A stretch of 64,000 nucleotides of DNA. It comes from Cavia porcellus (Eukaryota > Chordata > Mammalia > Rodentia > Caviidae). Made by a program: the position numbers and the translations under genes. A model generated the notes under the pieces. That model had not been told where the DNA came from, searched no databases, and saw nothing but the letters and a program-made list of their open reading frames with translations. Positions 38,996-48,713 of this stretch are shown here, piece after piece. Each line of letters opens with the position of its first letter. Position 1 is the stretch's first letter. The stretch is taken from contig NW_026947503.1 in assembly GCF_034190915.1 (NCBI RefSeq), positions 26,370,532 through 26,434,531 on the forward strand, given 5' to 3'.

Positions 38996-40075
38996 CTGGA
39001 TAGCCAACTACAAACTCAGATATGATACCTACCAGTAAACTAGGAGAGGAGGCAGGCTGACTGCAAGCTACTGCTGTATGTTACAATAAATGGTATAACA
39101 GAAACATGCCTAAGGTATTATAGAAACACAAATGAATAGACAGTAATTTCTCCTCACAGGAAAGAGAAATCAGCATGAGAATAGAAAGGAGGTAGCAGTC
39201 AAGCTTTGAAATATAACAGAAGTTGGTCAGAAAGAGAAGTAAAAGCCTACTTTAATCACAGAGACGAGTCTCAGTCAACTTGTGTGGAGTGAATGTGAGA
39301 AAGGTGTCCAAGAAACAAACCAGCAGTGCTGGGCCATTCCACCTCAAGAAGTGACTGAGACATAAAGGCAGTGAGGATGAGGCTGGAAACTGCCTTTTTG
39401 TCCTATTAAAAAGTCTGGACTTAGTTCATGATCAATAGAGTTTTCTAAAGTTTTGAATAGGAGAATGGGCAGATCAGACTGGCCTTAAGACAATCTTGGC
39501 AAACGCATAGAAGGGAGAAACTAAGATTGGCTTGGAAGCAAATGCAGAAGAAAATGAGTTGAAGAAACTGGGTGTGGTGTGGACAGGAAAGAGGACAGGT
39601 AGGCAGGTGTGCTGCTGGTTCCTGGAGGAGACAGCAAAAAGGAAGACCTAAGACCGGTGATGTAGGAATGGCTGGCTGGGAAGCTGTTAGGGGAAAGAAA
39701 GTACTGAGTTTGGGGCAAGCAAATGTTAAGGCGGACGAGCCATGAAAGTGTTTAGAATTAAGTCAGAGTTAGCAAATGACTTTGGAGCTCAGGAACAGGT
39801 TTATGGAAGAAAAACAGATTGGGAGTTATCAGTGCATATGCAGACACTGAAGCTAAAGACCCTGCACTCCGCATTCTTCCTGGAGCACAGCAATCTCTCC
39901 AGCAATATTTGTTAAAGGACCAGTGATCAGTTTGGTAGGATCCATGAAGCAGAGACACGGTGAAACAGATGAGTATAAAATGATAGGGAATGCCAAGAGC
40001 ATCAATAGTAGGCAGACAAGATAGCTAGGTCAGTTTATAAAATCTAGATTTGAACTCTTAGCTTTCAGCTTCTTT

Positions 40076-40540
40076 CTTTTTATTGAGACAGTGTCTTGCT
40101 ATGTGGCCCAGGCCATTTTCAAACTTCTGATGTAATATTTATTCCTGACTGTGCCAACTTGACTGTCTTGCGAGCTGTCCAGTGGGTTGGTGGAGGATAC
40201 TTGTGGGCATATCTGAGTGAGCCGTGGAGGCATGACCTTGTGTACTATGTATGGTTGGTGGCCTCTTCCTCTCTAGTGCTGCTGCCCTGGTCTGCTCTCC
40301 ACTTGCTAAGCACTAAGCATATTTCCTATGTCACACCTTTCCCCCATGATGCCTTAGAGTCAGCTGATCATGGACTGCATCTCTTGAAACTATGAGCAAG
40401 ACAATCTTCTCTTCCTTTTAACTGTGGGCGTCAGGTATGGTTTGCCAGCAGCATAAAAACCAACTAGTACACCGGTGTCCAAATGATCTTCCTACTGTAG
40501 CCGAGAAACTGGAACTACAGGTTTGTGCCACCGGGCTCAA
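40076..40540 (-). mobile_element. B1-like SINE split by a ~340-bp insertion
   Basis: The plus strand at 40083-40130 (GAGACAGTGTCTTGCTATGT, CCCAGGC) and at 40480-40540 (ATGATCTTCCTACTGTAGCC, GGAACTACAGGTTTGTGCCA) are the two halves of one SINE in minus orientation. The intervening 40131-40471 does not belong to it. Confidence 0.65.
40131..40471 (+). mobile_element. Possible MaLR/ERVL-type solo LTR
   Basis: The segment starts TGTAATATTT and ends CTAGTACA. Its final ~90 bp (ACTATGAGCAAGACAATCTT, CAGGTATGGTTTGCCAGCAG) follow the pattern of MaLR LTR ends, with a purine-rich stretch before a GTCAGGTATTTTG-like motif. The 5-bp target duplication expected for this class is not visible, so the class is an inference. 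Confidence 0.4.
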
Positions 40541-40613
40541 TTTTGAAATGAAAGATTTCAAAGTTGTTCTCAATGTACAACTTGTGTTTTAAATAAAGAA
40601 TTTTGTGAGGAAG

Positions 40614-41060
40614 TGTTGGGAGCCGCGGCCGACACCGGTCGCCTTACTTGGTGGACGTAGGGCCTGTGGGTGGGAGCGGAGCCTGAGCTAGATTGCCCCT
40701 CCCATCGAGTGAGTCAAGTTGGCGCCTGCTTCCTGCCCCCTGATTGCGCTGGCGACTTAAACAACCCGCTCTGTAAGATAGTCTGCCTAGCAACAACTGA
40801 TGATGTTAGCCAATCAGCTTGCCTTGCTTACTTTAACATGATTGGACACTGTATCCGTATATATACTGGTGCCACCCCTGGGGGGGAAGAAGAAGCCCGG
40901 AAGTAGAAGCCCAGAAGGAGCCGCGGGGAGCGGACCAAAGGAGGCTTCGGCTGGGAGCGATCCCAGGGCAGGCTGTACGGAGAAGAAAAATAAAAGAAAA
41001 GGTTGTCCACTGCCAGACTTTGTCGTGTGTCCTTCCTGCCGGCCAGGAGCGACATCGACA
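40614..41060 (+). repeat. 5' LTR of the provirus
   Basis: This 447-bp LTR starts TGTTGGGAGC and ends CATCGACA. It carries a CCAAT box (AGCCAATCAG), a TATA-like GTATATATACTGG near 40855 and an AATAAA signal at 40989-40994. The first ~190 bp nearly match the 3' LTR, with about four transitions and a 3-bp indel. The following ~170 bp, covering the core promoter and R region, do not align. The last ~60 bp match again. Confidence 0.9.
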
Positions 41061-41082
41061 TTTGGTGGCCTGCACGGGGACT
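41061..41082 (+). promoter_or_regulatory. Retroviral primer-binding-site region
   Basis: The sequence after the 5' LTR is TTTGGTGGCCTGCACGGGGA. A tRNA primer site should begin with TGG two or three bases after the LTR, and TGGTGG does. The following bases do not match any tRNA 3' end I can assign with confidence. Confidence 0.55.
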
Positions 41083-41137
41083 GATCAACCCCGAGACACG
41101 GCGGTGGTGTGCAACGCTCCAGCGTGGTGCTGCCGGA

Positions 41138-41146
41138 CAGGTGAGT
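41138..41146 (+). promoter_or_regulatory. Candidate proviral 5' splice donor
   Basis: CAG|GTGAGT is a near-perfect splice donor in the untranslated leader between the primer site and the gag start. That is where retroviruses place the donor for env mRNA. Confidence 0.5.
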
Positions 41147-41270
41147 TGGGGATAAGCCTGGGCTCTGGGTGGCGCGCACCTACAGGGCTTTTAGACTCCC
41201 CTCAGGCTCACGCGTAGGTGACGGGTTCTTTAAGTCACACGCGGTGAGTAACAGCCCTCAGAGGTTGAGG

Positions 41271-41834
41271 ATGGGCAATTTACCGAGCGCAGAGGCGCGG
41301 CCCTTGGTAAAGGCCCTTAGGAAGCTTTTAAAAGCTAGAAACCTCAGGGTAGGTCAAAAAACACTGGAACTATTCATAACAGAGGTAGATAGGGTGGCTC
41401 CCTGGTTTTTACCCATGGGGCATTTAAACCTGCCGTCATGGGAGAAGTTAGGCGGGGACCTCGCCTCGGCGGAATTGGGAGGCGATATTTCGCCAGCTAT
41501 TCGCCCCCTGTGGGAAATGATACATGCGTGCCTTGACTCCTATGCCGAGTTGCGCCGCAAATTGTGTGCGTGCGCCGCCCGAGAAAAGCAGAGAGAGGAA
41601 AAAGGGCCCCCAAGCGCTCTCTGGCGGGGAGGAGATAGAGAGCCATCCGCTCCGCCCTGGAGCTCTTCTCCAAAAGCGGCTCCCCGCCGAGAGGCCGCTA
41701 CAGGGAACCCTCCCTTCTCTCAGCCGGCACAGGAAGTGACGCCCCGTTCCACTCTGTCGCGACCGCCGTCCTATGACGTTGCGCTGCGGGGCAGACGGTA
41801 TTTTCATGGGCGGCTACTCTGCCGAGCAGGCTGA
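41271..41834 (+). pseudogene. gag: Truncated gag: matrix domain and PPxY region
   Basis: The open frame has 187 codons from ATGGGC at 41271. An in-frame ATG at 41169 exists, but Met-Gly at 41271 gives the N-myristoylation start typical of Gag matrix, so I prefer it. The first ~110 residues have the helical, basic character of a betaretroviral (type-D-like) matrix domain, with KALRKLLKARN, a PWF motif and a W-rich helix. The next part is proline-, serine- and arginine-rich. A PPSY motif (codons at 41763-41774, about residues 165-168) matches the PPxY late-budding motif that betaretroviruses place between matrix and capsid. The frame stops just afterwards, about 22 bp before an ID SINE. No capsid or nucleocapsid follows, so this is a remnant despite the intact first part. 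Confidence 0.8.
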
Positions 41835-41856
41835 GAAAAACGCCGGTCGAGGAAAC

Positions 41857-42013
41857 GGGGGCTGGGGATTTAGCTCAGCGGCATAAGCGCCTGCCTTGTA
41901 AGCAGGCAATCGCGAGTTCGATCCCTTGCACCGATAAAAAAAAAAAAAAAAAAAAAAAAAAACGAAAAAGACCAAAAATAAAAAAAAATAAAAAATAAAA
42001 AATAAAAAACAAA
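41857..42013 (+). mobile_element. ID-type SINE inside the provirus
   Basis: This tRNA-derived SINE starts GGGGCTGGGGATTTAGCTCA, has A-box and B-box-like GAGTTCGATCC motifs, and ends in a long A-rich tail with scattered C, G and T. It lies between the gag remnant and the integrase remnant. No clean target-site duplication was found, perhaps because it sits at a deletion junction. Confidence 0.9.
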
Positions 42014-42059
42014 AAGGGGGAGTAAGCCAAGGCCTGCCTCCAAAGGCGCGGTTATCTAT

Positions 42060-42200
42060 GGCATGACAATGGATGGGCCCGGATCCGGTGGTTAGCTGGA
42101 ACCGAGGCGCGGTTTGTGTTTTTCTGCAGGAATCGGGACGAAAACCACTGTGGGTCCCAGAGAGGTTGATGCGACAAGTCCCTCGACTAAAGATCAGGCC
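42060..42200 (+). pseudogene. pol: Integrase C-terminal fragment (pol remnant)
   Basis: One frame, open from about 42073, reads [16 protein letters not shown] and then PLWVPERL. This has the pattern of the C-terminal SH3-like DNA-binding domain of betaretroviral integrase. An in-frame TGA lies just upstream of the GPDP motif. No protease, reverse transcriptase, RNase H or integrase catalytic core is present, so only the last ~45 codons of pol survive. Confidence 0.7.
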
Positions 42201-42271
42201 TGTTCCACCAGAGGCCAACCGCAGACCCAACAACAAGATGAGCCCTAAAAGAACTGCAGGACAATCCCTTT

Positions 42272-42520
42272 TTGGGGGCCTGGAACGGCTTGCTCCCCTA
42301 TGTGCTACCCTTGTTAGGCCCTCTATGCTCCTTGTTCTTGCTCCTGCTTATAGGACCATGCTTGCTCCGATGGGTTACATCATTTATTAATGGGCGCCTT
42401 ACGGCTGCCCGGCGTCAAGTACGCCTGGTTGCCCATGCGGCCCTGGCAGCAGCCCGTGATGGGCACAATGACCCCCAGGCCTACGCATGGCTCGCTCGAC
42501 TGGCCTACGACCGGGTCTAG
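42272..42520 (+). pseudogene. env: Env transmembrane subunit C-terminal remnant
   Basis: This short frame contains a strongly hydrophobic segment ([18 protein letters not shown]) followed by a basic cytoplasmic tail. That is the layout of the membrane anchor and tail of retroviral TM proteins, in the style shared by gammaretroviruses and type D betaretroviruses. Surface subunit, fusion peptide and ectodomain are missing. It lies in a different frame from the integrase remnant just upstream, so the deletion junction falls at about 42200-42275. Confidence 0.75.
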
Positions 42521-42932
42521 GTGTGGCGGGTCTTCCGCATTCCTTCCCTAATGACACCACACAGCAGGGTAGGTGAGTCAATGACGGGTAAGAGCGTGCC
42601 TCCCCAGCACGACTCGACCTAAGCCAGGCCCTACCCCATGGCGCACGAAAGCCGCTGGATTACTAGAATCTGACCAGATCTAGATGCCTCTCCGAGGGGA
42701 TCACACGGAGGGGCATGAGTGCATGCCTATGTGCATCCAGGTTCCGTCCAGTTCACTCCTGGCCCTGGAAAAAGGACGAGGGTCTCAAGGCCTTGGCGGA
42801 CCCGGGGGCGGCCGACCAGGGTCCAAGCCAAGGGCCTACGGTGGGCCTCAACACAGGGCATAAGCCTCTGCACTCGATCCAGGGCGGGCTGCGATGCATA
42901 CATTCATTCAAAGTAAATAAAATAGGGGGAGA
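42521..42932 (+). other. Proviral region between env end and 3' LTR, with polypurine tract
   Basis: No reading frame of note is present. The last bases before the 3' LTR, AATAGGGGGAGA (42921-42932), form a purine-rich tract ending directly at the LTR, as expected of the plus-strand priming site. Confidence 0.65.
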
Positions 42933-43371
42933 TGTTGGGAGCCGCGGCCGACACCGATCGCCTTACTTGGCGGACGTAGGGCCTGTGGGTGGGAGCGGAG
43001 CCTGAGCTAGATTGCCCCTCCCATCGAGTGAGCCAAGTTGGCGCCTGCTTCCTGCCCCCTGATTGTGCTGGCGACTTAAACAACCCGCTCTGTAAGATAG
43101 TCTGCCTAGCAACAACTGATGTTAGCCAATCAGCCCGCATCGCGCACTTTGAACTGATTGGCCACTGTCACCCTATAAAAGTGAATGCCTCTCCCGCCAC
43201 AAGAGAGAAGCACAGGAAGCACAGAGAGAGATAGAGAAAGTCCACCGGCGAGAAAGGGCTGGTGGCAGAGAGGAGGCCTCGCGGGGCCCACGCGGAGACA
43301 AATAAAGGCAAGGTTGCACACCGCCAGACTTTGTCGTGTGTCTTTCCTGCCGGCCGGGAGCGACCCCGACA
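42933..43371 (+). repeat. 3' LTR of the provirus
   Basis: This 439-bp LTR starts TGTTGGGAGC and ends ACCCCGACA. It has a CCAAT box at about 43125, a canonical TATAAAA at 43174-43180 and an AATAAA at 43301-43306. The sequence between roughly 43128 and 43310 differs strongly from the 5' LTR, although the outer blocks match closely. Confidence 0.9.
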
Positions 43372-44704
43372 AGGAAGCACCCTACTTAATAATAACATTA
43401 CTTACATATATTTGAATTAGAATTAAATTTATAATTCCAAATTACCAATGTCAGCCAGTTACCAAAATGGACAATCTAATTTCTTTAATTTAACCTTACT
43501 TAAATTTCATCAGTTATCCAGAAATTATAATTACAGAATGATCTTTCTAAATTTTTATTATTTAGAAATTTTTCAATTGTAATTTTAAAAAGAAGCTACT
43601 AAAAGGGAAAACATCAAGAAAAATTCAAATGAATTTTTATGTATTTGTGTATGTGTATGGCTATGTGCGCATACAGGTGTATTTGGGTCTCCAAATTGAT
43701 ATGCAGATCTTTCTTCAAAGTGAAACAAAATGTTTTAACCAAATTAACAATTTATAAAAATCCACATTAATGATCATAATCACCAATATTGTTCTGATAC
43801 AAATTTCACTGATTCACATAGTAGAATCACAGAGACCACCCCCCCTCCTGTCTACAGTGTCTGAGCTATAAAGGTGGTGACAGGGAAAACAAAGAAAAAA
43901 AAAAAAACCAACCAGAATCAATGTAAGACACATCTTATATGTTTACTAATTCTAGCCAGATACCTCGTATTTAAATCAACATTCCCAAATTTTATAAAAA
44001 AAAAATTCAAAGCAAAGGAAAGTGAATTAAGTATACTATCACTGAGATTAAACTCCAGAGAAAGATCTATTTAATGTTGTTAAAGTGGGAGATATGTTGG
44101 CTTAATCCTTTGTATCTTTAGTGCAATCATATTGCCTAATGATGAGCAAAACTAAAAGGCCAATTCATTAAAAAATTCAATATTTGGAGCATCAAACTCT
44201 TTAGCACTTAATAAGCAATTAATATTTGTCAGTGAAAAATGTTTTGGTAGTACAACGTGAAAATCAATAACACTAGCCCACTTGTTGCCTTCTCTATCAC
44301 TAATAAGCTATCCAAATAACTATAACCCTCAAGGGAAACAAATTGTTTTGATATGTAACTTACATTCTCTGCAAGCAGACATGACTCCTGTGAAGTTGTC
44401 TGCTTATAACTCAGAGTGCACTTTGTTAATAATCTGTTTTATAATTATTGTCATGTATGTAGCCTGCAGATGCATGTCTTAGACCATTCCATGCCTCACT
44501 AGTAGACATTTTAAAGGTACACTATGTATATTAGTTTTGTTCATTGAGACAAAACATGGAAACTTAACTCAAAGTGCTTAATATAATGTTTTTCTCTTAA
44601 GAGTAAGGGCAGGAAGGTAGCTTGGATACATTTCTGAAGGCTTTGTGAACTATGCATTTACAAAAATTACTTTTATAAGAAGTAGGACTTTTAGAGTTTT
44701 CTTT

Positions 44705-44803
44705 TTTTTGTCTTTTTCCTTTTTATCGGTACCGGAGATCAAACTCACAACTGCCTGTTTGCAAGGCAGGCGCTTATGCCGCTGAGCTAAATCTCCAGCC
44801 TCC
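44705..44803 (-). mobile_element. ID-type SINE
   Basis: The body on the minus strand contains GCTGGAGATTTAGCTCAGCG and ends ATCTCCGGTACCGATAAA plus a T-rich complement tail. The perfect 17-bp target-site duplication CTTTTAGAGTTTTCTTT lies at 44688-44704 and 44804-44820. Confidence 0.95.
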
Positions 44804-46386
44804 CTTTTAGAGTTTTCTTTGAAAAATACAGGGAAAAACAGAAAAGGAAAATAAAAATTACCTTTAATTTCACTTTTTTGGAATTATCTGTAATGGACTG
44901 GAAACTTGTATCTGTAATAAAGCTACTCTGACTTACTAAATCCCAGCCCTTAGAACCATCATAAATCATGGCATATATTCTTCCAGACTTTCTATTAGCT
45001 TGTCTACGTAATCATAAACTTTTCATCAGTTTTGCCTACAATATACCATTTTGTATTTCTCTGCACTACCTTATTTCATTTGTTACAAGATTCACAGGTG
45101 TCAGAACATTTAAATGTTAAGGTTGAAACTGTAACATTAGGGCTAAGTGTATGCTCCCTCAAAGCAGGTTTGCTGTAATATAAAGGAAACTTTGTTTAAC
45201 AAATATCAAGTTGTCTTTATAGGTTAGAAAAGATAGAGGCCAATCAATTTTGTAAAATGTTACAGGGTGAGTACTCTTTAAAAGAGGAGAATTTTTTTGT
45301 TTTCAAATACAGCTTGACTTTAACTATAAGAATACATACGTAGGCTACTGTAAATGTGAGAAATTCTACTTATAGTCTTATGTAGTAGGTACTGTGTTAC
45401 TCTGTTTCCTTCCATATGCAATTTGGTAGTGCTTTTTTTTTTTTTGGTCACCATGCAGTATGTCACAGTATTTCTCTATACACAGGCACCGAATAAGAGA
45501 GCCTGAAGTTTTAGAATTCCATTGTTTGGAACTCTGAATATACTTATCCATGGAAACAATGTCACAGAGTGTGGTTAAATTTCTACTCCAGCAGGCTCTC
45601 TGAGAAACCACACTTAAAATCCAGGAATGGTGCAGGGCGAGAAATCCTAAGCAAGGGGAGATATACTCTGCCGACCCAGGAACAAACTAAACTAAGAGAA
45701 ACCAACTGGAAATGCAATCCCGGTGATATAACAGGAACAGATAAGGTCTCAGTGCGGAAGCTGGGGCCCGCGCCACTGGAAGCCGTGATTTGAATTTCCT
45801 GCAGCTGCTGCTGCGTTCTAATCCACACCACAAGGAGAGAGGCGCGAATGCTCTGAGAGTGGGAAGCGGTGAATGGAGTTGAGAGCGGGATTGGCGGAGA
45901 GCCTTGCATTGACCTGCAGTGAGTGAGTGGATCGGGGACCCTTCCATAGAGTAGGAGGCTTCAGCAAAGGACATACTGGGACTGGGCAGTCTAGCCGGAA
46001 CAGGGCACTGCAGTGACTTCAGTCACATATTCCCCTCTCAAGTAGAATTGGTGGGGAGTGCCTGGCTTGGGTGATGCCACTGATTAAGACCCAATAAGCT
46101 AGCCCAAACCAGGTCCCGGCACCTGGAGGTGTACCCTAGCAGTGAAGCCTTCAGTAGGTTGACCTGGAGGGGCGGGCCCAGCAGAGGCTGCCCAGGTCTG
46201 TGTCTCTCAAGTACACTGCAATGGGTGGGAACACCTAGTCGGTGCAATTCAAACAAACTGTAACCCACAAAGAAAGAAACTGGGCCTCCTATATACGCTT
46301 GTAAAAAAGGAACAAAAAATACGAGAAGAGGGAACAACAAGAAAGGGTCCTCGGCCCCCAATCCTGAGAAACATGCAATATCAGAC

Positions 46387-47337
46387 ATGGCACCAATAGA
46401 CATAAAGCACTATCTCCAGAGCCTCATAGACCAGTTTAGGAATGAAGTTATTAACGACCTGAAGCAAGATATAAGTAGAAGAGTTAGAGAAATGCTAAGC
46501 ACCACCCAAGAAAAAACAGATGGTAGAATGGAAGAACAGAAAAAAAGGAGAGAATTGTTTGATGGAGAACATAGAGAAAACATAGAATATGTGAAGCAGG
46601 TTCAAAGAGATTACCAGGAAACTAAAAACTCTATCGAAAACTGGCATAACAGCTTGAAAGAAACTAACAATAGATTATCTGAACTGGAGGGCAGATTTGT
46701 AATATGGGAGCATGAAATGAAAAACTTCTTAAAAATAACAAAAAAACAAACAGCAACAATACAAAGGCTAGAAGATGATAAGAGGATCTATAACTTAAGA
46801 ATTAAGAACATAAAAGAAGAAACAGGGACACAAACAATTGGACTACCAAAGCTATTCACAGAAATAATCCAAGAGAATTTCCCTAATTTAGCAAATGGTA
46901 AAGATACTCAGATGTATGAGGAATACAGGACCCCAGCCACCTACAACCCAAACAGAGCTACACACAGGCATATAATAATCAAAATTCCAGAAATCCAATA
47001 TAAGAACAGAATATTAAAAGCCATCAGAGACAAGGAAGAGATCACTTACAAGGGAACACCCATCAGAATTACAGCAGACTTCTCGACACAAACCATCAAA
47101 TCACAAAGAGCGTGGGGGGAAATAATTCAAGCTTTGAAAGATAATAACCTCCAGCCAAGATTGGTATATCCTGCACAACTGTCCCTAGAAATTGATAGAA
47201 AAACAAGATGCTTCCAGGATAAAGAGGAACTAGGGGAATTTGCAAACACCAACTCAACTCTACAGAGAATACTGCGGGATATTCTAAAAAAGGAAAATAC
47301 CAAGATTCCACAAATAGTGGCAGAGAGGCCACAATGA
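46387..47337 (+). CDS. LINE-1 ORF1p-like RNA-binding protein, intact
   Basis: This is an uninterrupted 316-codon frame, close to the usual length of L1 ORF1p. Residues ~1-125 are rich in E, K, Q and L with heptad-like spacing (for example NNRLSELEGRF), fitting the trimerising coiled coil. An RRM-like region follows from about 130 (RIYNLRIKNIKEE). A C-terminal domain runs from about 195 to 300, including HIIIKI, ILKAIRDKEEITYKGTPIRI and LSLEIDRKTRCF. L1 ORF1p is a nucleic-acid chaperone that coats the element RNA in cytoplasmic particles. The start codon (ATGGCACC) lies at the end of the L1-type 5' UTR. The intact frame implies recent insertion or recent activity of the source. It is a transposon protein, not a host gene. 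Confidence 0.88.
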   Translation: MAPIDIKHYLQSLIDQFRNEVINDLKQDISRRVREMLSTTQEKTDGRMEEQKKRRELFDGEHRENIEYVKQVQRDYQETKNSIENWHNSLKETNNRLSELEGRFVIWEHEMKNFLKITKKQTATIQRLEDDKRIYNLRIKNIKEETGTQTIGLPKLFTEIIQENFPNLANGKDTQMYEEYRTPATYNPNRATHRHIIIKIPEIQYKNRILKAIRDKEEITYKGTPIRITADFSTQTIKSQRAWGEIIQALKDNNLQPRLVYPAQLSLEIDRKTRCFQDKEELGEFANTNSTLQRILRDILKKENTKIPQIVAERPQ

Positions 47338-48713
47338 ATGGAGCAGAAAGCGAACTGAAGAAGACAAACTGACAACAAACGACAGAAAAAGAGCTCAACA
47401 GAAATGAGGCAGAAATGAGGCAGAGAAGATTGGATGGTAGGAACAGCTATTTTGGAGAAAACAAGACATCATAATAGCTAGTGCTGATTTAGTATCATCT
47501 TGTTTTGAAGCCCCATCAAACCTGTATTCTTCTGCCTCCATTGGTCTTAAAAGGTTGTATCTTATTGGATTTTATTATATATGATAATGTAAGCAAAAAC
47601 TTTTATAGACAAGGAGATTATACAGAAACCACTGTTCATTTTCCGTTAATTGGACCTAAATACCCTGTAATGTCATTCTCTTGAATGGTTTTATAGTGTC
47701 TTGATATGTTTCGTGCTACAGTATACGAAGTTATACTCAAAGATTTCAAGGAAAGAGATACTAAGGTAACTATTTTTATGTCAGGATATCTTGTGGTGAA
47801 ACACTACTTTGCTTAAATGGTTGTTTTGACCTGCGCTGTTCTGTTGTTATGCCCTCTTTTATCTCAATCCCCCCACCTTTTCAAAAAATTATTTACTTTT
47901 TTCTTTTTATCTTTTTAATTAAAGGAAAAATAAATAAAAAAAACAGCAGGATACATTATAGTAGCCTACTTTGATTTCCTATTAACTTGATTTGAAATCC
48001 TGTATTGCCCTCACCATCTTGTTTTGACTGATTTTCCCCTATTCTGCTTAGCTTGATAGTACCAAGTTCAAAAGTATAGGCAACAACTGTGAAGACAATA
48101 AGATTCATTATGATGCCCATTCTGTTTGACTATTATCTTCTTTTAAAATCCTGTAATGTCTCCAGTGTTTTGGTTTTATTCTTTACTGTTTTGTTCAATT
48201 TTATTATAACTGATGATATAGGCAACTCTTCTTAAGATAGCAAGAGGCAGTATGGTAACCATTGTTGATCACCTTGTATTTTGTTTTTACATTATCTATT
48301 ATGTCCCTCCTTTTGATTTGACTGACTCTATTCTGATATGTCACATTTGGTTTTACTCTCTTCAAAAAAAAGTAATAAGAACTGTGAGAGTAATAAAACC
48401 CAAAATGTGTAACTGTCATTGTACAAAAGAAAAGAAAAGAAAGTGCTCTAAAGGTTATAACTGCATATATGTTTAAATGTATAAGATAGATAACCATATT
48501 ACTGAGTTTTTTTGGATCATTGAACAAAACTGTTTGCAATCTCACTGTTTGAAAGTCCACTTTATATGCTTTAATTTTGTAATTTGAACAACTATTTCTA
48601 AGATGAGAATATGTAATCTATTGACTAGTGATTTCTTACTGTTTAATTTTTAAATTTTGTATTACTTATACCCTTTTTTTGGTTTTTTTTCTTTTTCTCC
48701 TTAAATAAAAAAA
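47338..48713 (+). other. 3' region of the HAL1-like element
   Basis: This AT-rich stretch has no ORF2-like frame. Loosely similar units recur about every 200-300 bp (for example CCTGTAATGT at ~47671 and ~48151, and ATAGGCAAC at ~48078 and ~48220), suggesting degenerate internal repeats. It ends CTTAAATAAAAAAAAAA, giving a poly(A) tail at 48703-48713. Confidence 0.6.

Larger units (their letters stand above)
40614..43371 (+). mobile_element. Betaretrovirus-like (class II ERV) provirus, internally deleted
   Basis: Two LTR-like sequences beginning TGTTGGGAGCC and ending GACA flank a 1.87 kb interior. The 6-bp direct repeat AGGAAG lies immediately outside (40608-40613 and 43372-43377), so the element is a single integration. 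A 6-bp duplication fits class II/ERVK-type retroviruses. The interior holds, in order, a primer-binding-site-like region, a splice donor, the start of gag with a PPSY motif, an ID SINE, the C-terminal part of integrase, the end of Env TM and a purine-rich tract. Capsid, protease, reverse transcriptase, most of integrase and Env SU are missing, so the copy is defective. It is rich in CpG compared with its surroundings, which suggests a fairly recent insertion. It lies antisense to WDR7. Confidence 0.9.
45593..48713 (+). mobile_element. HAL1-like (half-L1) element: ORF1 only, full length
   Basis: The element is flanked by a 16-bp target-site duplication: AAATTTCTACTCCAGC at 45577-45592 and AAATTTCTATTCCAGC at 48714-48729, with one mismatch. 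It has a GC-richer 5' UTR of about 0.79 kb, one intact L1 ORF1, a 3' region of about 1.37 kb and a short terminal A run. No endonuclease or reverse-transcriptase sequence (ORF2) follows ORF1. This matches the organisation of HAL1 elements, which borrow the L1 ORF2 protein in trans. The duplication at both ends shows the element inserted in this form, so ORF2 was not lost later at this site. It lies antisense to WDR7. Confidence 0.85.

Noticed and set aside
41448..41807. 119-codon minus-strand ORF
   Set aside because: It is the shadow of the proviral gag frame.
41861..41935. tRNA gene candidate
   Set aside because: The A-box and B-box belong to ID SINEs, which have an A-rich tail and target duplications and do not fold as a full tRNA.
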